This document shows, one piece after another, positions 55,164-63,685 of a DNA stretch of 64,000 bases. The DNA is taken from NCBI GenBank assembly GCA_929200255.1, contig CAKMYZ010000001.1, positions 310,001 to 374,000 of the forward strand, given 5' to 3'. The DNA is from an uncultured Alphaproteobacteria bacterium (GTDB taxonomy: Bacteria > Pseudomonadota > Alphaproteobacteria > Rhodobacterales > Rhodobacteraceae). Numbering within the stretch: the first letter of the stretch is position 1; each line of letters opens with the position of its first letter. The notes under the pieces are model-generated. The model ran no database searches, was not told the origin of the DNA, and was given only the letters and a program-made list of their open reading frames with translations. The translations under genes were made by a program, and so were the position numbers.

Positions 55164-56015
55164 CTACATGCGGGATCGACGTAATGCACGGATATCCTCG
55201 GTGGAGGGGCGTGCGGCGTTACGCTGTCGTTCCGCATCTGCCATCCGGCGCGAGACCACATCTTCCCATGCCAGCACTGCGGTCGCAAAGAACCAGCTTG
55301 AGGCCCAGGTCATGACCAACACGCCTCCGAGGACAAAGGGGACGGCTGGCATCAACTCCCAGGTCAAGGTCTCTCCGCTCATGAGGTCCCAAATCGCAAA
55401 TGCGATCATGCCAAATACCGCCCAGACTTCACCAAAGATCGAAAATATGTGACCACCCAAAAGCCATACCGCCATGACAAGCAGCAAGCTGAACATGCCT
55501 TTGCCGAGCCCGGAGAAATAGTTGATATCGCCTCCTTTTGGCGATGCGGCATAGGCAGCACCTACCATCGGAACGGCAAAGGCGGCTTTGACGATGGCTG
55601 CGGGCGCAAGCAGTGCCAGCAGGATGCCAGACCAATAGGCCGAAACACCAAAGAGACCGGCAAGTAGGCCAATCGGGTCAAGTTCAACACCGGCCTGCGT
55701 GATCGTCCAGAGAACGAGCCAAGACGCGCCGTAGACAAAGATGTCCGTTCCGATGAAAATCACGCAGAAGATGGCGCTGACCGTCAACAGGGTGCCATGA
55801 TCGAGGGGGTTTCGGTGCCCGCGTGCAGCGAGTGCGCAGCGCAACCCGACAATCAAGAGGCCCGCGCTGACAATGCCGGGCACAAAAAGGCCCGCAACTG
55901 GCAAGAAACTCAGGAGCGAAAAGAGGAATGCAAAGATTGCGATCAGAGGTAGGATTGCAAGGTATCGCCAGAAGGTAAACAGCGACAGCGGAAGCGAGCG
56001 AATAAATAAAGGCAT
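55164..56015 (-). CDS. Multi-pass inner membrane protein
   Basis: The 283-residue protein has five or more hydrophobic segments (for example FLPVAGLFVPGIVSAGLLIVGLRCALAARG, LLTVSAIFCVIFIGTDIFVYG, SLLLVMAVWLLGGHIFSIFG). The C-terminal tail is charged (RRMADAERQRNAARPSTEDIRALRRSRM). I recognise no family. The start is uncertain among ATG 56015 and upstream Mets at 56036 and 56063; I chose 56015 because the hydrophobic segment begins there. It sits between MoxR and GNAT in the same direction. Confidence 0.7.
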   Translation of the reverse strand: MPLFIRSLPLSLFTFWRYLAILPLIAIFAFLFSLLSFLPVAGLFVPGIVSAGLLIVGLRCALAARGHRNPLDHGTLLTVSAIFCVIFIGTDIFVYGASWLVLWTITQAGVELDPIGLLAGLFGVSAYWSGILLALLAPAAIVKAAFAVPMVGAAYAASPKGGDINYFSGLGKGMFSLLLVMAVWLLGGHIFSIFGEVWAVFGMIAFAIWDLMSGETLTWELMPAVPFVLGGVLVMTWASSWFFATAVLAWEDVVSRRMADAERQRNAARPSTEDIRALRRSRM

Positions 56016-56320
56016 ACCGATGATATGGGAATGCATACCACAGAATACAATGGTATACCGCAATCTATAGGTGTGCCTCTGGCCTAGATGACGTAGGGAG
56101 TTTGACTGGGTGACGTTTGTTGGGCGGGGTTATCGCATCCATTAAGTGAAGCAAATTCAACGCACTGTATCGCGAATATCGTGTTGAATCTGCGCTCCAA
56201 GCGCAATCGTTCATACAACTCCACATTTTGTCCGCATTCGGAAGCGATCCGATGTGTCCTCGGGGCGGCCGCCGCTGATTGGGCCATCAGTTCACCACAA
56301 GGCGATGCGCGCAGCGCCGG
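56016..56320. other. Intergenic region between MoxR and the membrane protein gene
   Basis: About 305 bases without a convincing gene; a 67-residue track ORF here lacks a good start and recognisable domain. It lies downstream of the MoxR stop on the minus strand and probably carries the promoter for the membrane-protein/GNAT/DUF2927/VWA genes. I see no clear terminator. Confidence 0.45.
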
Positions 56321-57160
56321 TTAGCCACCGCGCCGCGCCATAAATGCCAGACGCTCAAACAAATGCACGTCCTGCTCATTTTTGAGCAGGGCACCATGCA
56401 GTTTCGGCAGTGCATTGACCCCGTCACGTTTAAGGTCTTCTGGCGACAGGTCTTCGGCCAAGAGTAGTTTCAACCAATCCAGTACCTCTGACGTCGAGGG
56501 CTTCTTCTTTAGCCCCGCCGTATCGCGGATCTCGTAAAACTGCGTGAGCGCTGTGGTTAGCAACTGCTCTTTGATCCCCGGGTGGTGCACTTCGACGATC
56601 TGGCGCATCGTGTCGATCTCGGGAAAGCGGATGTAGTGGAAAAAGCAGCGGCGCAGGAAAGCGTCGGGCAGTTCTTTTTCATTGTTGGACGTGATGATCA
56701 CAATGGGGCGGTGGATCGCCTTGACCGTCTCGCCGGTTTCGTAGACGTGGAATTCCATCCGGTCGAGTTCCTGCAACAGGTCGTTGGGAAATTCGATGTC
56801 GGCCTTGTCGATTTCATCGATCAGCAACACCACTTTGCCTTCGGCCCCAAAGGCCTGCCAGAGCTTGCCCTTCTTGATATAGTTACCTACATCATGCACC
56901 CGCGCGTCACCCAACTGGCTGTCGCGCAAACGGCTGACAGCGTCATATTCATAAAGACCCTGCTGCGCCTTCGTTGTCGATTTGATGTGCCATTCAATCA
57001 TTGGCAGGCCAAGTGAGGCGCTGACCTGACGGGCAAGTTCTGTCTTGCCGGTACCGGGCTCACCCTTGACCAGCAGCGGGCGCTCTAGCGTCACGGCTGC
57101 ATTGACGGCCATGGTCAGATCATCCGTGGCAACATAGCTGTCGGTCCCGGTAAATTGCAT
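56321..57160 (-). CDS. MoxR-type AAA+ ATPase
   Basis: The 279-residue ATPase has Walker A LVKGEPGTGKTEL (about 34), Walker B VVLLIDEIDKADIEFPNDLLQELD, sensor I in IVIITSNNEKELPDAFLRRC and the MoxR-specific FPEIDTMRQIV region. MoxR ATPases work with VWA proteins, such as the one at 51832-53019, as chaperones of metalloenzyme complexes. The true start is ATG 57160 (MQFTGTDSYVATDD); the track's upstream 230 residues read antisense through dksA. It is the first gene of a minus-strand series. Confidence 0.92.
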   Translation of the reverse strand: MQFTGTDSYVATDDLTMAVNAAVTLERPLLVKGEPGTGKTELARQVSASLGLPMIEWHIKSTTKAQQGLYEYDAVSRLRDSQLGDARVHDVGNYIKKGKLWQAFGAEGKVVLLIDEIDKADIEFPNDLLQELDRMEFHVYETGETVKAIHRPIVIITSNNEKELPDAFLRRCFFHYIRFPEIDTMRQIVEVHHPGIKEQLLTTALTQFYEIRDTAGLKKKPSTSEVLDWLKLLLAEDLSPEDLKRDGVNALPKLHGALLKNEQDVHLFERLAFMARRGG

Positions 57161-57340
57161 CGTTCGATCCCTTACATTTTTGCGGCAACCTAGCAGGTCG
57201 CCCGCGATCATCAACACCCCGCGATTGGCGCAAAAAGGGGGGGTGACAGCCGTGACGCGGAGGAGTAAACCCGGCGCCAATTGGGGAATTATGACCCGTA
57301 GGGTGAGCCAAGCGAGGTCGTGAGCATTAAGGGTATGACT

Positions 57341-57763
57341 ATGAAAGCTGAAGTTTTTCTCGCAGATGACTATCGCCCGGCCGATGATGAGCCATTCATG
57401 AACGAGCGGCAGACCGAATACTTCCGACGCAAGCTTCTCAACTGGAAATCCGATCTTATGGAAGATAGCCGCGATACTGTCGCAGGCATGAAAGACCAAA
57501 CCCGCAATATCCCGGATATCGCTGATCGCGCCTCTGAGGAAACGGACCGCGCGCTTGAGTTGCGCACGCGCGACCGTCAGCGCAAGTTGGTCAGCAAGAT
57601 CGACGCTGCGTTGCGCCGCATCGACGAGGGTGAATACGGGTACTGCGAAATCACGGGCGAGCCGATCTCGCTCAAGCGACTGGATGCACGCCCCATAGCA
57701 ACAATGAGCCTTGAAGCGCAGGAGCGCCACGAGCGCCGCGAGAAGGTTCATCGCGACGACTAG
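57341..57763 (+). CDS. dksA: RNA polymerase-binding protein DksA (single-cysteine type)
   Basis: DksA binds RNA polymerase and with ppGpp mediates the stringent response. The 140-residue protein keeps the coiled-coil tip in IPDIADRASEETDRALELRTRDRQRKL. The zinc-finger module is degenerate: GYCEITGEPISLKRLDARP keeps one Cys, the others being Thr, Ser and Ala. I chose ATG 57341 because AAGGG lies seven bases upstream; the track begins at a GTG 21 bases earlier. It is divergent from the MoxR gene. Confidence 0.93.
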   Translation: MKAEVFLADDYRPADDEPFMNERQTEYFRRKLLNWKSDLMEDSRDTVAGMKDQTRNIPDIADRASEETDRALELRTRDRQRKLVSKIDAALRRIDEGEYGYCEITGEPISLKRLDARPIATMSLEAQERHERREKVHRDD

Positions 57764-58907
57764 CCAAAACGCAGGCCGCGACGTCGCCATCATTGGTGGT
57801 GGCATCGGCGGGCTGACGGCGGCGCTGGCATTTGCCCGCGGCGGCGCCAATGTCACCGTCTACGAACAAGCTGCCGCACTCAAGGAAGTGGGGGCAGGGT
57901 TACAGATCACCCCCAACGGCGCGCGTGCGTTGAATGCATTGGGGATCGACAAGGCTTTGGCGGCAACCGGTATTGACGCAAAGGCCGTTGCGCCGATGGA
58001 TGCCCTGTCTGGGCGGCAGATCGCCCGCTTTGACCTTTCTGATCAAACGCCACCCTATCGTTTTTTCCACAGGGCCGTCCTGATCGACATTCTTGCACGC
58101 GGCTGTGCGGCGGCAAAGGTGACTGTCCGGCTGGGCGCGCGTATTGTTGATTTGCAGGCGGATGGTTCATTCAGCATTGGCGGCGTGCGGGTCAGGCCAG
58201 ACCTGACGATTGGTGCTGATGGCCTGCATTCGGTTGTGCGATCCCATATTAACAAACCGGCAGAGCCGTTCTTTACGGGCCAGGTCGCCTGGCGGGCAAT
58301 GATCAGCGCCGAAGCAGCAGAGCCTATCGGTCGCATCTGGATGGCACCCGGTCGGCATATGGTGACCTACCCGCTGCAAGAGGGGCGGCTGAATATCGTG
58401 GCCGTCCAAGAACGCAGCGCCTGGGCTGCGGAAGGTTGGCACCATGACGATGATCCGGGCCACTTGCGTCAGGTCTTTGCCGATTGCGGCCGGGAGGTGA
58501 GGGAAATTCTGGGTGCCATCGAAAGCGTCAGCCTTTGGGGATTGTTCCGCCATCCGGTGGCGCAGAACTGGCATGTGAGGTCGACCGCGATCTTGGGCGA
58601 TGCAGCACATCCGACGCTGCCGTTTCTGGCCCAAGGGGCGAACCTCGCGATCGAGGATGCCTACGTGCTGGCGCGTTGTTGTGATGAAGCCGCGTCGGTG
58701 GAAGCCGCTCTGAAAGCCTATCAGGGGTTACGCCGGGCGCGGGTCGTCAGGGCGATTGAAGCGGCCAACAGCAATGCACGGAACTATCACCTGTCGGGTG
58801 CGGCGCGGATGGTTGCGCATACGGGGTTGCGGGCCATGGGTGCCGTGGCGCCGGGCGCGTTTCTGAACCGACTGCGTTGGCTTTACGATCATGATGTGAC
58901 GGGGTGA
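57711..58907 (+). CDS. FAD-dependent aromatic-ring monooxygenase (salicylate hydroxylase type)
   Basis: The product has an N-terminal Rossmann GxGxxG motif (VAIIGGGIGGLTAALAFARGGANVTVYEQ, near residue 25), the DG motif RPDLTIGADGLHSVVR (about 163), and the GD motif ILGDAAHPTLPFLAQGANLAIEDA (about 293). This is the classic layout of flavin hydroxylases such as salicylate or 3-hydroxybenzoate hydroxylase. The start is a problem: the only standard in-frame start upstream of the domain is TTG 57711, inside dksA (53-base overlap), with a weak ribosome site. The true start may be a non-standard codon nearer 57750. Substrate is unknown. Confidence 0.85.
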   Translation: MKRRSATSAARRFIATTSQNAGRDVAIIGGGIGGLTAALAFARGGANVTVYEQAAALKEVGAGLQITPNGARALNALGIDKALAATGIDAKAVAPMDALSGRQIARFDLSDQTPPYRFFHRAVLIDILARGCAAAKVTVRLGARIVDLQADGSFSIGGVRVRPDLTIGADGLHSVVRSHINKPAEPFFTGQVAWRAMISAEAAEPIGRIWMAPGRHMVTYPLQEGRLNIVAVQERSAWAAEGWHHDDDPGHLRQVFADCGREVREILGAIESVSLWGLFRHPVAQNWHVRSTAILGDAAHPTLPFLAQGANLAIEDAYVLARCCDEAASVEAALKAYQGLRRARVVRAIEAANSNARNYHLSGAARMVAHTGLRAMGAVAPGAFLNRLRWLYDHDVTG

Positions 58908-59286
58908 CAGGTTGCGCTTGCGGCACCAGCCCAGCCGAGGTTCCCGCGATCAGCTTGGCTGCAGACTTTGTGTCTGGTTCGTTTACAAAGTGAACTTCAG
59001 CGCAAGCTGGCGCGGAGCGCGGATCGACTGATGCTGCAGAATCCATGAAGGGCGGTTTGTGACCGTTCGACAGAACGCGTCGCACATTCCAAAGACGGCG
59101 TATCAACAATTTTAAAATTGTCCTTTGCGAACTAAAATTTGGAATTTATCACATCACCCAGATGCTCAGTATCGGCCGATGTTTTGCACCTCAGATTTCT
59201 TTTCAACTGTTCGAATGAACTGATGGCTGGCATGACGTCTTGTGCGAGCGCCAGTGACTTCGGCGATCCTCAAAGGAGTTTAGGCC
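58908..59286. other. Intergenic region before the alpha/beta hydrolase gene
   Basis: About 380 bases without a supportable gene on either strand. ACAATTTTAAAATTGT (59106-59121) is a perfect 16-base AT palindrome within it, about 165 bases before the next start. The GC content falls here. It may hold promoter and operator elements, but I cannot assign them. A minus ORF of 120 residues here looks like a shadow. Confidence 0.45.
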
Positions 59287-60360
59287 ATGTTGACCGTTGT
59301 CTTTGGAGGGCTGCTATTTGTATTGCTGCCGCTCGGAATAGTTTTGTACTTTGGTGGCGTTGACTACAGTCAATACGATCACCCGCGCCCCACGCCAGTC
59401 ACTTCCCAGCTTGGCGCCAGCGCTGCACACAATCATCTCGTTAATCTTATCCAAGATGAACGGGCGAATAACCCAAAACTTGGGCAAAAAAAGATGTTGG
59501 CGCATATGCGTGCGCAGATGGATGAAAGGGGGGTGGCGCATCAAATAGAGGCGCAAATCAGACCTGTCTGCATTGATGGTGTCTGCGGCGAATGGGTTGT
59601 TTCACCCAAAAGTGATCAAGGTAGGCGGGTCCTCTACATCCATGGGGGCGCATATATGGTCGGAAGTCCAAGAAGCCACCGACGCATTGCTGCACGCATG
59701 TCGCAAGCTTCGAATGCCGCCGTGTTTGTCGTGGAATACCGCCTTTTGCCGGAACACAAACGTATCGTGGGAATTGAGGATTGTCGAAACGCATATCTGT
59801 GGGTGTTGGGAAACGGACCCGACGGGCCGGCCGATGCCAAGGCATTGATTGTGGCGGGGGATTCGTCGGGTGGGAATATTGCCCTGTCGTTGTTGACTTG
59901 GGCGCGTGATACGCACCAAAGAGCTGTGGATTTGGCGGTGGTGTTTTCGCCGCAAACTGATCTGACGCTTGCCAGCCCCAGTTTGGTTTCGAATGCAAAG
60001 ACAGATGTGATGCAGGGCGAGAGTTTTGGACCGATCGTTAAGGCTCCCAAATTCATCCGCCTGAGCTTTAGTTTTTTGATGCATCGGATCAATCCCCGAA
60101 GCCCCATAGTTTCGCCGTTGCGAGGCGATCTGAATGCCTTGCCGCCTACCTTGTTTCAGGTGTCAGGTGTTGAAATGTGTCTGGATGATGCGGTCCGCTA
60201 CACAAACAAGGCCACGGCGCAGGGATCGTCGGTGACACTACAGATCTGGCCATCCGCTTTGCACGTCTGGCAGGCGTTTGAAGTGCCCGAAGCGGATGAG
60301 GCCTTTGAAGAGGTTGGCAGTTTTGTCGCCAAACACATCGGCAAGGGGCCGGGGCGTTGA
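59287..60360 (+). CDS. Membrane-anchored alpha/beta hydrolase (hormone-sensitive lipase type)
   Basis: The 357-residue protein starts with a membrane segment (LTVVFGGLLFVLLPLGIVLYFGG, about 2-24). The hydrolase domain shows HGGAYMVGSPRSHR (oxyanion loop), GDSSGGNIALSLL with the nucleophilic Ser (about 200), and SALHVWQAFEVPEADEAF with the likely catalytic His. It is an esterase of the HSL family facing an undetermined side of the membrane. GGAG precedes the ATG. Lower GC than neighbours suggests recent acquisition. Confidence 0.87.
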   Translation: MLTVVFGGLLFVLLPLGIVLYFGGVDYSQYDHPRPTPVTSQLGASAAHNHLVNLIQDERANNPKLGQKKMLAHMRAQMDERGVAHQIEAQIRPVCIDGVCGEWVVSPKSDQGRRVLYIHGGAYMVGSPRSHRRIAARMSQASNAAVFVVEYRLLPEHKRIVGIEDCRNAYLWVLGNGPDGPADAKALIVAGDSSGGNIALSLLTWARDTHQRAVDLAVVFSPQTDLTLASPSLVSNAKTDVMQGESFGPIVKAPKFIRLSFSFLMHRINPRSPIVSPLRGDLNALPPTLFQVSGVEMCLDDAVRYTNKATAQGSSVTLQIWPSALHVWQAFEVPEADEAFEEVGSFVAKHIGKGPGR

Positions 60361-60435
60361 CGTTGACCCGTTGCGCAGCAGGGGCGAACCCACTTTGGAT
60401 TTGCTTTGCAGCCCATCCACCTACCAAACGACCTG

Positions 60436-60756
60436 CTACCAATTCCCACTCGCGAGATGTGTCACTTTTTCCAGCACCACATGGCTGACCCAGTCCACGC
60501 GGTATATCTCTTCCTCGATCCGCATATAGACCCAGCCGTCGCTGACCGTTGGCAGGCCGTAGTAGCGTGCGTTCATCAGCATGGAGTATTTGCCGCGCTC
60601 AAGTGTCTGGCCAATCTCGACCGGATCAGGTTGCGGCACCAGTGGTTTGGGCACGGCAACACAGGCGGTGCCTGCCACAGCGATGCGGCACTGTGCCGAG
60701 GCCAGCACGGGCAGGGACGCCAAAAGCGCCGTCACTAATAGCAGTTTCCTGAGCAT
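60436..60756 (-). CDS. Small exported protein, RcnB-like
   Basis: The 106-residue product has a clear signal peptide (MLRKLLLVTALLASLPVLASAQ) and a short mature domain with YSMLMNARYYGLPTVSDGWVYMRIEEEIYRVDWVSHVV, resembling the RcnB-type periplasmic module. I chose ATG 60756, ten bases after GGAG; the track start adds six codons with no ribosome site. The function is unknown, and the RcnB resemblance is weak. Confidence 0.7.
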   Translation of the reverse strand: MLRKLLLVTALLASLPVLASAQCRIAVAGTACVAVPKPLVPQPDPVEIGQTLERGKYSMLMNARYYGLPTVSDGWVYMRIEEEIYRVDWVSHVVLEKVTHLASGNW

Positions 60757-60812
60757 GGAAGATGCTCCGATCATCGTTGCCGCTTGCTTGAGTGGCCATG
60801 AATATCTGGCGT

Positions 60813-61613
60813 TCAGGCCGCCAGGTCAACCCAGACGGGGACGTGGTCGGATGGCTTGTCGCGGCCGCGCACCTCTTTTTCAATCCAGCAATCGTTCAGC
60901 AGGTCAGCGCATTGCGGCGTCAGCAGAAAGTGATCGATGCGGATGCCGTCATTTTTGTCCCATGCGCCAGCCTGATAATCCCAAAAGGAATAGTGGCCGG
61001 CACCGGCCTGACGGGCGCGGAAGGCCTCGGTGTAGCCGAGGTTCTGAATGCGGCGGAATGCGTCGCGGCTTTCCAGCCGGAACAGCGCGTCATCGCGCCA
61101 TGCATCGGGGCGCGCGGCATCCTCTGGCTGTGGGATGATGTTGTAGTCGCCTGCGATCAGCGCGGTTTCTTCGGCGGCCATCAGCTCTGCCGCGCGGGTG
61201 TGCAGCCGCTCCATCCACCGCAGTTTGTAATCGTATTTGGGCCCCGGTGCAGGGTTGCCATTCGGCAGGTAGAGGCCGCAGATGCGGATTGCCTTGTCAC
61301 CCACAACGGTTGCCTCGATATAGCGCGCCTCGATATCGTCAACGCCTTCGCGTCCCGCACCCTCTGTACCCGGCAGGCCGCGTGTGACGTCTTCCAGGGG
61401 AAGTTTTGACAGCAAAGCGACCCCGTTAAAGCCCTTCTGTCCATGGGTTTCTAGGTTGTAGCCCTTGTCCTCGAACACATCGCGTGGGAAATTTTCATCC
61501 ACGGATTTGATCTCTTGCAGGATCGCCACGTCGGGTTGGGCGTCGTCCAGCCAGTCGGTCAGCGCGCCGATCCGAGCCTTGATGCCGTTGATGTTGAATG
61601 TTGCGATTTTCAT
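60813..61613 (-). CDS. xth: Exodeoxyribonuclease III
   Basis: XthA is an AP endonuclease and 3'-5' exonuclease used in base excision repair. The 266-residue length fits. The motifs NINGIKARI (Asn), LQEIKSVDENFP (Glu), GDYNIIPQPEDA (Asp/Asn) and SDHVPVWVDL (Asp/His) are present. ATG 61613 (MKIATFNINGIKAR) starts the domain; the track ORF is longer by 41 residues in unlikely sequence. It forms a minus-strand series with the DUF6500-like and erpA genes. Confidence 0.95.
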   Translation of the reverse strand: MKIATFNINGIKARIGALTDWLDDAQPDVAILQEIKSVDENFPRDVFEDKGYNLETHGQKGFNGVALLSKLPLEDVTRGLPGTEGAGREGVDDIEARYIEATVVGDKAIRICGLYLPNGNPAPGPKYDYKLRWMERLHTRAAELMAAEETALIAGDYNIIPQPEDAARPDAWRDDALFRLESRDAFRRIQNLGYTEAFRARQAGAGHYSFWDYQAGAWDKNDGIRIDHFLLTPQCADLLNDCWIEKEVRGRDKPSDHVPVWVDLAA

Positions 61614-61880
61614 ATGCTGACTCTTTGCGTGCCTAGCCTTGGTTTTGGCCAAGGGCAGGCGAAAACGCAACCTTTCCTTCTTGCGCTCGTTGCTGCGGCA
61701 TTGATTGAGGAAGATGAGCAGGTATGCAGTTGGCACGGGCGGGCCTGCCCAAAACCTAAGCCACTATACGGGGGCCAAAGCCGCTGGCAGGAAGAGGGTG
61801 TCGCGCCGCCAAGAAGGATGAAGGGCTAGTTTAGGGTGGCTGACACGCATGTCGGGGTTGCGGGACAGGTTTGTCGTTGC

Positions 61881-62099
61881 TCAAGCGTCCGAACTGATCA
61901 TGTCCCGGATCTTTACCGCTTTCTCGAAGTGATCAAGTTCGTGGGTTTTGATCCACCATTCGGCGGCCTCCATGAGCAGCTCTGGATCATCATTTTTGTT
62001 CGCGAAGAACGCGTAGAAAGAAAGCCCTACCGTCTCGCCCTTCTTGGCAATCTTGTCGTTGCAAATTTCGATTGCTTTGCTTCTTAGCGATTGTCGCAC
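61881..62099 (-). CDS. Small conserved protein (DUF6500-like)
   Basis: The 72-residue protein starts at GTG 62099 (VRQSLRSKAIEICNDKIAKKGE), with AGGA upstream. It contains SFYAFFANKNDDPELLMEAAEWWIKTHELDHFEKAVKI, which I recall from the DUF6500 family of Rhodobacterales. The track gives 86 residues from another GTG that overlaps the erpA stop. It is helical and soluble, function unknown, and lies between xth and erpA. Confidence 0.72.
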   Translation of the reverse strand: MRQSLRSKAIEICNDKIAKKGETVGLSFYAFFANKNDDPELLMEAAEWWIKTHELDHFEKAVKIRDMISSDA

Positions 62100-62110
62100 T
62101 GATAGTTTTC

Positions 62111-62437
62111 CTACATCGAGAAAGATGTCCCACACCCACACGACGACGTCGCATTGGGATTGTTGATCACGAACCGTGCGCCGATCAGCTCTTCGGTGAA
62201 ATCAATCGTGGCGTCGGCAAGGAAGGGCAGGGAGACGCTGTCGATGACAACTGTTTCCCCCTGTTCGGACAGCACCAGATCATCGTCTTTGGCTTCATCC
62301 AGATCAATCTCATACTGAAAGCCGGAACAACCGCCGCCTTCAACCGCGACCCGCAGTGCCTTGCCCTGGGCGGATGCGCCGATCTCGGCCAGGCGTTCGA
62401 AGGCGCGGGGGGTGACTTTGGGTGGGACGGTGAACAT
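62111..62437 (-). CDS. erpA: Iron-sulfur cluster insertion protein (A-type carrier)
   Basis: The 108-residue A-type carrier inserts iron-sulfur clusters into apoproteins. The three conserved cysteines are GGGCSGFQYEID (about 36) and SSCGCGTSF at the C-terminus. The length and motif fit ErpA/IscA. It is divergent from dgt. Whether it is ErpA or IscA cannot be separated by sequence alone here. Confidence 0.92.
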   Translation of the reverse strand: MFTVPPKVTPRAFERLAEIGASAQGKALRVAVEGGGCSGFQYEIDLDEAKDDDLVLSEQGETVVIDSVSLPFLADATIDFTEELIGARFVINNPNATSSCGCGTSFSM

Positions 62438-62512
62438 CTGTCAGGCCTATCGGTTCGGGTCTGCTTCCAATATAGGTAAGGCAGGCAAACACGACAAGAC
62501 AGGCAATTCACG

Positions 62513-63685
62513 ATGGCAGCGCCATATGCGACCGATCCCGCAAACCCGCGGGGGCGGCTTTACCCCGAAGAAGAAAGCACCTTCCGCTCACCGTTTCAGC
62601 GCGATCGTGACCGGATCATCCATGCCAGCGCCTTTCGCAGGCTCAAGCATAAGACCCAGGTGTTTATTGAACACGAGGGCGATTATTTTCGCACGCGGCT
62701 GACACATTCGATCGAGGTCGCTCAGGTGGCGCGCACTGTGGCAGCAGCGCTTGATCTGAACGTAGAGCTGACCGAGGCCGTCGCCCTGGCCCATGATCTG
62801 GGCCATACGCCCTTTGGCCACACCGGAGAAGAGGCGTTGGATGCATTGATGCAGCCCCATGGTGGTTTTGATCACAATGCGCAGGCGCTGCGTATCGTCA
62901 CCAATCTGGAACGACATTACGCCGAATGGGACGGGCTGAACCTGACATGGGAAAGCCTTGAGGGGATCGCCAAGCACAATGGCCCCGTGACGGGGGATGT
63001 CCCATGGGCGTTGGCCGAATATGACGCGCGCCATGATCTGGAACTGCACACCCATGCCAGTGCCGAGGCGCAGGCAGCGGCGCTGGCGGATGACATTGCC
63101 TACAACAATCACGACCTGCATGACGGATTGCGGGCCGAATTGTTCAGCACCGATGAACTGGCCGAATTGCCAATTCTGGATGACTGCTTTGCCCGCGTCG
63201 ATGCCATTTACCCTGATCTGAACTACTATCGCCGCCGCCACGAGGCACTGCGCCGGTTCTTTGGTGTGCTGGTGGAGGACGTCATTACCGTCAGTCGCCG
63301 CAACCTGATGGAACTCGCGCCCGCAACTGTGCATGATATCCGGCAGGCGGGGCGCATGATGGTGCAATTCTCGCCGGACCTTTGGGCTGATCTGAAGGTG
63401 ATCCGCAACTTCCTGTTTGAACGCATGTACCGTGCGCCTGCTGTGGTTGAGATGCGTGTGGTTGTGACGCAGATGGTTAATGACCTTTTCCCGTTTTTCA
63501 TGAACAATACCAATGAGTTACCCAAGCAATGGCGCAAAGACGTGGCTGATGCTCCGGACGAGGCTGCCTTGGCAAGGATCGTATCGGACTACATTGCAGG
63601 GATGACCGACCGTTTTGCTATTCAGGAACATGACCGCCTGATTGGTGGCGAAAAGATACCAGCAGGGGTGATCGATGGCAGTTGA
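62513..63685 (+). CDS. dgt: Deoxyguanosinetriphosphate triphosphohydrolase
   Basis: Dgt hydrolyses dNTPs to nucleosides and triphosphate. The 390-residue enzyme has the HD motifs RLTHSIEVAQVARTVAAALDLN, EAVALAHDLGHTPFGHTGEEAL and HGGFDHNAQALRIVTNLERHY. The start has a G-rich upstream sequence and begins MAAPYATDPANPRGRLYPEEEST. The antiporter gene begins 11 bases before its stop, so the two are probably co-expressed. Confidence 0.95.
   Translation: MAAPYATDPANPRGRLYPEEESTFRSPFQRDRDRIIHASAFRRLKHKTQVFIEHEGDYFRTRLTHSIEVAQVARTVAAALDLNVELTEAVALAHDLGHTPFGHTGEEALDALMQPHGGFDHNAQALRIVTNLERHYAEWDGLNLTWESLEGIAKHNGPVTGDVPWALAEYDARHDLELHTHASAEAQAAALADDIAYNNHDLHDGLRAELFSTDELAELPILDDCFARVDAIYPDLNYYRRRHEALRRFFGVLVEDVITVSRRNLMELAPATVHDIRQAGRMMVQFSPDLWADLKVIRNFLFERMYRAPAVVEMRVVVTQMVNDLFPFFMNNTNELPKQWRKDVADAPDEAALARIVSDYIAGMTDRFAIQEHDRLIGGEKIPAGVIDGS

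Noticed and set aside
56084-56287. Minus-strand ORF of 67 residues before MoxR
   Set aside because: No ribosome site, no recognisable domain, and composition unlike neighbouring genes; the region looks intergenic.
61515-61829. MutT-like N-terminus (VAAALIEEDEQV) on +
   Set aside because: Only one strand-like segment resembles NUDIX proteins, with no NUDIX box afterwards; insufficient to call a pseudogene.
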